Shown: piece after piece, positions 56,127-64,000 of the stretch
Layout of the letters: each line of letters begins with the position of its first letter
Position numbering within the stretch: the stretch's first letter is position 1
Assembly: GCA_003952965.2 (NCBI GenBank)
Contig: RXIC02000051.1
Span: forward strand, 124,001-188,000
Length of the DNA stretch: 64,000 bases
Direction of reading: 5' to 3'
DNA from: Morella rubra
Lineage: Eukaryota; Streptophyta; Magnoliopsida; Fagales; Myricaceae
Position numbers and translations under genes: made by a program
The notes under the pieces: generated by a model
What the model was told of the DNA's origin: nothing
What the model saw: only the letters and a program-made list of their open reading frames with translations
Databases searched by the model: none

Positions 56127-56460
56127 ACAATAAATCCTCAGTTCTCCACTTCTAGAGCACATTAGCCAAATAAATTACTTTATGGCTTCTAGTGTTTACA
56201 AAGTTGAAGGATTAAATAAATTAGTCATATTTCCATTATTTGAGAGTTATATGGGATATTATTATGATGAATTATGTAAAATTTATTTGGGTGTAACATT
56301 TTAGAAGTTAAAAAGTCTTATCGTGGACGTTAACTATTTTGTTTTTCCTTGAGAGTGAAATAAAGCTTTTTATTGAAGTATTTTAATTTCTCTATACAAG
56401 TATTTTAATATTTTTTATTTTATTTTAGCAGCAACCTTCTTTCCCCGCCCCCTCTCTCTC
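56127..56460 (+). other. 3' flank of DUF247 copy 3
   Basis: Matches 47132-47420 behind copy 2 (agccaaataaattactt, tgaagtattttaatttc). No gene. Confidence 0.6.
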
Positions 56461-56930
56461 TCTTACGTTATGATTAGATGAAGATCAACTTTGACATTAC
56501 CATACATCTAATCCGATCGTACGTAACCGTCTCTTGTAGAGACTCTTTTAACTCTTTCTGTATCGTGTACATTGAGCAAGTTAAGACTATGGTCCCTCTA
56601 TTGGGAGAAGCTATGGCTGCAGCTGGAGCGATGGAGATTGCGCTTTCAAATCATTGGTTGAAGGTGATTTTCGAGACGGACTCAAAGCTTCTGTGAGAGG
56701 ACCTGGCGGACATGACACAGCAACTCTGTTGGAAGATTCAGGACTTAGTGCCATCCATTAGGGAGGTGCTTAAAGCTCAGTCAGCCTGGTCGATACATTG
56801 GGAAGCAAGCACGCCAGTTGGCGCAGTGGGCTGCTCGGTCCAGTTATTCTGGTTTTTTTAATTCTAGTTGTATTCCGTTTAATATTCTGTTTTGTGACTC
56901 TGTTTTTTCAAGAAAAAAAACAAAGGCATC
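56461..56930 (+). pseudogene. LINE 3' fragment with an RNase H-like domain
   Basis: The frame has GEAMAAAGAMEIALSNHW and VIFETDSKLL (about 56660-56692), the RNase H-like core found at the C-terminus of plant LINE ORF2, then a stop and more domain sequence (WKIQDLVPSIREV). It ends near an A-rich run at 56911. It differs from the LINE at 35.8 kb. Confidence 0.72.
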
Positions 56931-57472
56931 CCCTTCCCATTTATTAAAAGGAGTTGGCTGGAGAACCGGGGGTTCGAGACACACCTAGAATAAAGACAAA
57001 ACAAAGTCTTTTCACAATAACTATTCAACGGGAAAAAAAAGTAACATGGTTATTTGTGAAGAGCTAAGATAGAAATGAAAGAGGTTTGATAAAAATACGC
57101 AGGCCTAAAATCTCTTCCAATTAAATAGAACCCCAATGTTGTGTCGCCAGAACATCATAGACAAACATTGTGAACCATTTAAGTGACAGAGCACATGGTA
57201 TAAGACCATGCAAAAAACCATCAAACTTGTAAGAGATCTTCTTAGAAGTCACCAATAGACTATAGTACTCATCATAAAGGGAAATACATGTCTCGCCCAT
57301 TGGTTATTTGAGACAGCTTAGTGAGTAGCTTCTATTTATTTTTTCGAATCAATGGAAGTCCTCACATAGTTGGATCGCTAAGCAGCAGAATATATTTTAT
57401 TAGCTGCTTTTAATTTGCATGAATATTATAGCACCTCTGCATTCTTTGCTCTGTATTTGATTTCAAAGTAAG
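56931..57472. other. Intergenic, no gene seen
   Basis: Unrecognised sequence between the LINE fragment and the NRAMP fragment. Confidence 0.5.
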
Positions 57473-57645
57473 GAGCACCCACACCTTCAGGAATGTCGCA
57501 CGCAACGATAGCAATCTCAATAATAACCCAGAGATCAAGTAAAGCAGAATATCAACACTTGCCTGTGGTAACCCCAAGGTTGGCTGCTAAGGATTGAATA
57601 ATAAGAGCAGCACCAAAAGCCACTAATATAATCCAAAGTAGCTGA
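57473..57645 (-). pseudogene. NRAMP metal-transporter fragment (NRAMP1/6-like), minus strand
   Basis: Two adjacent pieces are readable on the minus strand. [20 protein letters not shown] then ANLGVTTGK (57645 down to about 57559) is the second membrane helix and loop of plant NRAMPs. DLWVIIEIAIVACDIPE (about 57535 down to 57485) is the next helix with its conserved DIPE. The linking residues are shortened and out of frame. NRAMPs move Fe and Mn across membranes; this is a broken relic of roughly 60 codons. Confidence 0.8.
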
Positions 57646-58137
57646 GAAGGAAAGTTGTAATGTATATATATAATTCAGAAGAACATATTTTAATTAACTA
57701 GCTAGCTAGTATACATATAGACAGAGAAAATTGAAGGGATCAAATATTACAAACTAACGTCATTAGTTTAGATTTTATTAATATATGATTAATTGACAAA
57801 AAGAAAAAAAAATACATTGATTTAAATGTATAAAATGCCAAAAAAAATTGTTTAATATAAATATAAATTAACTGAAACTGCCACTGTTAAGAACTGGTAA
57901 TTATCTTTAACAGTGATGGTGACGGTAGTCAATATTTGAAAATTAGCCTATCCAATGATAACCGTTGCCTACACGGAGTTTGAACAATCCTACCTTAAAA
58001 GGAACAATACTCATACTTCTTTTTTTCTTTTTAGCCCTTGGCATGATAATCAAGCACTCTCGGGGACCACGGGCCAGTGGGGGAGACAAGGAACTGTCAA
58101 AGTCATCCTTGACGATGTTGTTCCAAAGCCGATGTTG
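57646..58137. other. Intergenic, no gene seen
   Basis: AT-rich; the stretch gttgttccaaagccgatgttgttcaaaat at 58119 overlaps the start of the 1.9-kb repeat. Confidence 0.5.
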
Positions 58138-60046
58138 TTCAAAATTACAGTGTTAGTCCATGAAGCGTAGATGCAAAAATATCGGCTTCATTTATGTCCT
58201 GTTGTGGGGCACACCATTTCATTTTCAACCACATGTTACATTCTTTATGATATAGGTGAAAGGTTACGAATCACTGTAATTTTCTACTTTTATTATAACA
58301 GGAAATTCGAGTAGAGATAGGCACAAAATAAGAATTAATATCTTAAAAATTAGTTTTAAAATTTAAAATTGAAAATAAAAAACCTACCATCCTACAAACT
58401 AAAATTTTGATAAGGCACTTTACACGTAAAAGCAAACATTTAGAACATTATACATAAAAGTATCAAATCTAATCACAAATTCGTAAAGAAAGAGGGAAAG
58501 TATTTCAGCAAACCCAACTTGATTTGATTCATACTAAGTTTTTGTTTTTTGTTTTTGGTCAAACGACAGTAGATCAATAGCAAATAGAACCCACCAAACC
58601 CAACTTGGATTATTTTAGAAAAACGTAACAAAATAACATGAACCAAAGCTATCAGATCATGATAAGAAGAAGAAAAAAAACTACTACAAAGTTGGACCTC
58701 AAAGAAAAGTGAGCAAGAGGAAAGAAATTAAATTATTTGAGTGATGAGGAGTCTCCATTAGTCATTATTACTCTATATTATCTTGAAAGTGAATGGGATT
58801 ATACCAGCCGTGAAGGACGTCCCACGTTGCATATAGGAACCAATTGCTCGTTCTAAATGACCTTATATCAACTACGTCATATGTGTGGCAGTGCCATTAA
58901 TTTACCTCCAGCATTACTTCGTGAGCATCTCTCCTGCCCTTTCTCTCTCTCTGCCTCTTTAGCTTTGCTTCTTTCATTTTCCCTTCGTCTTGTCTCTCTT
59001 AATCCCCATTACTGACGTATCTCCCGCAAGTCCTCAATCCAAACAATCTGGACATGTTGATCGGAAGCACAGCCAAGCAGATTGAAATTCATTGCAATCA
59101 CCTTTTGTATATATTGTGGAGTTAGCAGATTATCTCGCTAACTTGTTCTGTTTTTGAGATGCTGGAAAAATAGTTTGATGCCTGATTCAGTGTTTCTGTT
59201 TGGTTTCTCATAAAATAGTTTGGTCTCGCGGACTCGGAGAGGTTATCACAAGTAACGCCGTTGCTTCCTTTCCTGCGACAAACCCCACCAGTCCACCACT
59301 GTTGTCGCAAATACCACACATTTTTTAGTTTACCTAAAGCTTGGATATAATTTGAATTCGTAGCTAGGACTCTTGAAAGATATAAGGAGGATCACACCCT
59401 GGCATGTCTAGCAGTGGACTGGTGAAGGTTGACACGCGCGCCATTTCCCTTCCAACGCTCGTCCTAACCACACAGACTCCACACATAATGCGCCAGCATT
59501 TCTGCCAATTAAAGGATTTGATAGTTGTATGAAATCAGGATGAATATTTAATTAACAGAGGATGCTTAGTATAGTGACAGAGTATTGCTGCAGATAGAAT
59601 TTCTGCATATAGTTAGGCTATACAAAAGCACGGCGTAATCCTAGTGAGCTAGAATCAAGCTCCTGAAAATAAGTGATTCCTAGAATCACGTTTGTAGCTA
59701 TACATGGTTCCAAAATATCAGCAGCTAATCAATAGATTTAATACCAATTACAGAAAATAAGTGATTCCTAGAATCACGTTAGTGACTATACACGGTTCCA
59801 AAATATCAGCAGCTAATCAATAGATTTAATACCAATTACAGCAGGCGTCAACTTGGATTAATATTTAATAGAATCATCACATCGTCGTGTCTTATCATGT
59901 TTAATAGATTTTGTGAACGGTCTGTTTTGCTGGTTTTCGAAAAAATTGAATAATTGAATACATATAGTAGCTTGCTTATACCAAAAAGCGCTTAAATTTC
60001 TTTTTCTTAAAAAAAAAACGGCTTAATTGCTCCATCCTCTGTTGTT
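58138..60046. repeat. 1.9-kb tandem duplication, copy 1
   Basis: Near-identical over most of its length to 60047-61855 at an offset of about 1.9 kb. It includes a P-module piece (gaaagtgaatgggattataccagccgtgaagg, tatcaactacgtcat) joined to a diverged ankyrin-type leader (caatctggacatgttgatcggaagcacagcc, about 59037). The sequence behind the leader (59110-59880) is not ankyrin coding. The 65-codon minus-strand frame at 59122-59319 is simply conserved because the DNA is. Confidence 0.92.
59664..59842. repeat. Nested 88-bp tandem duplication inside copy 1
   Basis: gaaaataagtgattcctagaatcacgtt through taataccaattaca occurs twice here (from 59665 and 59753) but only once in copy 2 (from 61568), with two base differences. 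It therefore arose after the 1.9-kb duplication, or was lost from copy 2. Confidence 0.88.
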
Positions 60047-61855
60047 CAAGCGATGTTTTCAAAATTCAGTGTTAGTCGATGAAAGATGCAAAAATATATT
60101 GGCTTCATTTATGTCGTTTTGTGGGCACACCATTTCATTTTCAACCACATGTTACATTCTTTATGATATAGGTGAAAGGTTACGAATCACTGTAATTTTC
60201 TACTTTTATTATAACAGGAAATTCGAGTAGAGATAGGCACAAAATAAGAATTAATATCTTAAAAATTAGTTTTAAAATTTAAAATTGAAAATAAAAAACC
60301 TACCATCCTACAAACTAAAATTTTGATAAGGCACTTTACACGTAAAAGCAAACATTTAGAACATTATACATAAAAGTATCAAATCTAATCACAAATTCGT
60401 AAAGAAAGAGGGAAAGTATTTCAGCAAACCCAACTTGATTTGATTCATACTAAGTTTTTGTTTTTTGTTTTTGGTCAAACGACAGTAGATCAATAGCAAA
60501 TAGAACCCACCAAACCCAACTTGGATTATTTTAGAAAAACGTAACAAAATAACATGAACCAAAGCTATCAGATCATGATAAGAAGAAGAAAAAAAACTAC
60601 TACAAAGTTGGACCTCAAAGAAAAGTGAGCAAGAGGAAAGAAATTAAATTATTTGAGTGATGAGGAGTCTCCATTAGTCATTATTACTCTATATTATCTT
60701 GAAAGTGAATGGGATTATACCAGCCGTGAAGGACGTCCCACGTTGCATATAGGAACCAATTGCTCGTTCTAAATGACCTTATATCAACTACGTCATATGT
60801 GTGGCAGTGCCATTAATTTACCTCTTACTTTCGGTTGAGGCCCTTTCCTCTCTCTGCCTCTTCTGCTCTGCTTCTTTCATTCTTCCTTCGTCTTGTCTCT
60901 CTTAATCCCCATTACTGACGTATCTCCCGCAAGTCCTCAATCCAAACAATCTGGACATGTTGATCGGAAGCACAGCCAAGCAGATTGAAATTCATTGCAA
61001 TCACCTTTTGTATATATTGTGGAGTTAGCAGATTATCTCGCTAACTTGTTCTGTTTTTGAGATGCTGGAAAAATAGTTTGATGCCTGATTCAGTGTTTCT
61101 GTTTGGTTTCTCATAAAATAGTTTGGTCTCGCGGACTCGGAGAGGTTATCACAAGTAACGCCGTTGCTTCCTTTCCTGCGACAAACCCCACCAGTCCACC
61201 ACTGTTGTCGCAAATACCACACATTTTTTAGTTTACCTAAAGCTTGGATATAATTTGAATTCGTAGCTAGGACTCTTGAAAGATATAAGGAGGATCACAC
61301 CCTGGCATGTCTAGCAGTGGACTGGTGAAGGTTGACACGCGCGCCATTTCCCTTCCAACGCTCGTCCTAACCACACAGACTCCACACATAATGCGCCAGC
61401 ATTTCTGCCAATTAAAGGATTTGATAGTTGTATGAAATCAGGATGAATATTTAATTAACAGAGGATGCTTAGTATAGTGACAGAGTATTGCTGCAGATAG
61501 AATTTCTGCATATAGTTAGGCTATACAAAAGCACGGCGTGATCCTAGTGAGCTAGAATCAAGCTCCTGAAAATAAGTGATTCCTAGAATCACGTTTGTAG
61601 CTATACATGGTTCCAAAATATCAGCAGCTAATCAATAGATTTAATACCAATTACAGCAGGCGTCAACTTGGATTAATATTTAATAGAATCATCACATCGT
61701 CGTGTCTTATCATGTTTAATAGATTTTGTGAACGGTCTGTTTTGCTGGTTTTCGAAAAAATTGAATAATTTACACACATATAGGATAGCTTGCTAAACAA
61801 AAAGGGCTTAATTTCTTTTTCTAAAAAAAAAAAAGGCTTAATTGCTCCATCCTTT
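60047..61855. repeat. 1.9-kb tandem duplication, copy 2
   Basis: Starts near gttttcaaaattcagtgttagtcgatg and ends near ggcttaattgctccatcc. Differences from copy 1 cluster at its two ends and in the CT-rich leader (60820-60880); the middle is almost unchanged. Confidence 0.92.
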
Positions 61856-62026
61856 GGTGGTGTTTTTGAAAATCCCAAACTGATTTTCTGGGTATTTTTG
61901 GTCAACTGGCCCTTGCCAGCTTTGAACAACAAAGTCAAAATTAATACTAGACCTCCACCTTGAAAATTAACATTCCCCATTTTTTTTTTTCACAATTTAT
62001 TTTCGAACACTATTTCGTTCTCTTAC

Positions 62027-62105
62027 AGGAGAAGGGTAAGATCGCCTTCAACAAACAAAATCTCACCACTAATAGTGAAAAATTACGAGCAAAAAGGCAA
62101 GCAAT
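62027..62105 (+). pseudogene. Relic of the end of ankyrin exon 2
   Basis: Frame EKGKIAFNKQNLTTNSEKLR matches the relic at 18515-18585 and the exon 2 end of genes A and B. As there, the donor is mutated (aaggcaagc). Confidence 0.78.
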
Positions 62106-63009
62106 AATATTCTCTTTTGCACCCAAAACAAAATTGCCTACTTTCCTATTCATCTATCTATTATTTATGTCTTGACTCGTGAGACCCTTGTCTAATTTGT
62201 GCCTAATCAAAACTGATGAAAGGGTTGATGAACTTACAAACCAAGTCACTTGAGAGCCTTGTCTATTTTGTGCTCGAGTAAAACTGGGCCAATATGCGTA
62301 GTCCTACCGATGTGGAGTTTTCCAACCAATGGTTTGGATTTCTCACGAGGCTGTCTAGGATAAGAGATTAGAATATAAAAAGTCGGATCGCCTTATCTTC
62401 AGTGTCGCCCTTTTTTCAGACAGGAAAAGAATTAAAGAGGCCATGGAACAGAACGTCGAGAAAGTAATTTTCTGCAAACTGAAAGAAAAGGCCTCACGAT
62501 AGAAAGTGTTTTGAAATTTTAAGAATTTTTATTTTATTAAATTTCATTAAATTTTATAAAAAATTAATCATTTATATGTAAAAATTTAAAAATTTTAAAA
62601 ATATTTATTTTACTGAAAATTTTTATACGTCAAAATATTAAGAAAACAAAGGAGACCACAATCTTAACGTTCATATTAAAGTTTTTTTGTTTCTTTCATT
62701 AAGTCCCATTAAAGTTTATGCATGCCCTGCGTTTTTTTTTTTTTTGGTCTTATATATTAGGATTCCATTTTGAACCACGTGCAATTATTTTCTTACGATA
62801 AATTATGTGCAACAGTAATCACTTCAAGTGGACGACAGATGTTATGATGAGGTACTTCTTTTTCCTTCCTTTATCCATCCCGGCCATCCAATTGTGGAGC
62901 AGCTCCCAAACTTGTCACGAGAGCCTTGTCCTCACTCTTGCTCCCAAACTTTAAAGTCTCTCCAGAGAACCTCTGTCATACTCTTGAGTCACTCTGTTAT
63001 AGCTCTCCA
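62106..63009. other. Copy of the 18.6-20.95 kb block with a single 151-bp unit
   Basis: Matches 18586-19400. The 151-bp unit occurs once from 62822, plus a rearranged fragment to about 63000, with no hAT insertion. It shows the uninterrupted acgagagccttgtcctcac site. Confidence 0.75.
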
Positions 63010-64000
63010 GCAGTCATTACTCTATATATATCTTGAAAGTGAATCCGAATGGGACAATATATAACCAGCATACAGGAACCAGTGGCTCGTACTAAATGAT
63101 GTCGTATCTAGTAGCTACGTCATATTTTGAGGGTGTTATTTTTCTAATATTTTGGAGTATCAAAATTTTTAATAAATAATATATTTTAAAATTTTTAATT
63201 TTTACACATACACATTTTACTTTTTACAAACCCAATAAATTTAATAAAATAAAATTCTCAAAATTTCAAAAATATTATCAAAATTTGACAAGCACCCCTT
63301 TATTGTAATTGTAAGCGCATGCAACGAGAACCACGAGTTTTTTCTTAATCCCATCGTGATGGCGCATCATTCGACTCGTTAAGCTGTCTCTAAAATTAGT
63401 CCTGAGGACTACTCCGTTTTACTTTCCCCACAGGGGCAGCAGTGGGCAGGAACCGGCCGCTTTTTGTAACCAGCTTGGTGCTGGGTTATTCCAAGTAATG
63501 AAGTTCGTTTTGATTAACAAAAAAAAAAAAAACAGCGTGAGCCACGAGTTTGAAATTGCTATATTGGTTAAAGTGGAATCCAGTTATTAAAGTAGTTCTC
63601 ATTATTAATCCCACTACCTTTTGCCCTAATCATGCTGACCTTCTAGTCTCAACCTTTAAAATTGCGAGAGCCTTGGCATAACTCTATACCGACACTCAGA
63701 GAGTGATCTCCCTCTCTGATATCCCTCCCTCTCTCTCTCCCTCCGTCCGTCCCTCCCCAAGCTCCTTATAAGGAAGGTGCGCTTCATTATTGCTACCCTT
63801 TTTCACGGTAATTCGACTGGTAAGCTACTTGTTTTTTATGGTGGACTGTGACTTTCTTAGATATATTATTTTTGTTTGGTGTTTTTGGTAAGTTTTCTAT
63901 GTGAATTGACTCATGCTCGGTCGAACCAAATACAGACTTAATTAATTATTTAAAATTGCGTACTTAATTAGTGAATGGGCAATACGATTGTTTTTGTTTT
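63010..64000 (+). promoter_or_regulatory. P-module copy 5, running off the window
   Basis: Matches 20960-21780: aggaaccagtggctcgtactaaatgatgtcg, a ctacgtcat element at about 63115, gcgagagccttggc and the leader end gattcgactg|gtaagctac (about 63810). An AT-rich 175-bp stretch (about 63129-63303) is extra relative to copy 2. Whatever gene it serves lies beyond 64000. Confidence 0.65.

Noticed and set aside
59122-59319. 65-codon minus-strand frame present identically at 61025-61222
   Set aside because: Identity follows from the recent 1.9-kb duplication of the DNA. There is no domain, no codon bias and no homologue I recognise, so it is not evidence for coding.
1-64000. tRNA, rRNA, CRISPR arrays, bacterial operons or viral genes
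   Set aside because: None seen. Direct repeats are plant gene or transposon duplications, and the retroelements are ordinary plant copia, gypsy and LINE families.

Overview
This is nuclear DNA from a flowering plant, almost certainly a eudicot; a woody rosid is possible but is only an impression. The window is AT-rich and intron-containing. It holds plant-specific families (DUF247 proteins, ACD6-like ankyrin/PGG membrane proteins) and is crowded with plant transposons: CACTA, hAT, Ty1/copia, Ty3/gypsy and L1-type LINE. No bacterial, organellar, tRNA, rRNA or CRISPR features were seen.

The backbone is a birth-and-death cluster of two multigene families. (1) DUF247 genes occur at 1-12.2 kb (copy 1, split by a transposon), 44.7-47.2 kb (copy 2, nearly full length but frameshifted) and about 56 kb (copy 3, only the last 46 codons). 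(2) ACD6-like ankyrin/PGG genes occur at 27.2-30.2 kb (A), 39.0-42.1 kb (B) and 50.7-52.3 kb (C, two clean ankyrin exons but no PGG exon). A PGG-only locus lies at 23.2-23.8 kb (D), and small exon relics at 13.0, 18.5, 43.0 and 62.0 kb. The 5' regions of the families are themselves repeated. A DUF247-type promoter/leader module (P) occurs at about 1, 21, 44.7, 48.8 and 63 kb. An ankyrin-type leader module (M) occurs at about 14.7, 16.5, 22.0, 26.6 and 38.3 kb, and a diverged form at 59 and 61 kb. P and M have been joined to each other's genes, so the locus looks like a shuffling ground for promoters as well as coding exons.

Mobile DNA by position: a CACTA element (2177-10912, 3-bp target duplication) sits inside DUF247 copy 1. 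It carries, on its minus strand, an Argonaute (AGO4-like) exon and a FAX3-like exon, and is itself split by a young copia element (4768-9453, 227-bp LTRs, 5-bp target duplication). An 826-bp insertion lies at 15163-15988. A 1082-bp hAT element (19526-20607, perfect 8-bp target duplication) interrupts a 4 x 151-bp tandem array. A gypsy LTR-gag remnant (25.1-26.6 kb) abuts the leader of ankyrin gene A. A second CACTA-like element (about 31.0-34.8 kb) contains another hAT (33492-34456). A 5'-truncated LINE lies at 35.8-37.5 kb, a copia reverse-transcriptase relic at 50.0 kb, and a minus-strand gypsy remnant at 53.2-56.0 kb whose protease region runs in frame into an F-box gene. A LINE 3' fragment (56.5 kb) and an NRAMP-type transporter fragment (57.5 kb) follow. 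The right end is a near-identical 1.9-kb tandem duplication (58.1-61.9 kb), then a copy of the 18.5-21.8 kb block that runs off the window.

Few genes look functional. The best candidates are ankyrin gene C (clean exons 1-2), exon 2 of gene B, the long 3' reading frame of DUF247 copy 2, and possibly the PGG-only locus D. Most other coding stretches carry 1-2 bp indels, and so does the young copia element, so decay and assembly indel error cannot be told apart from this sequence alone.
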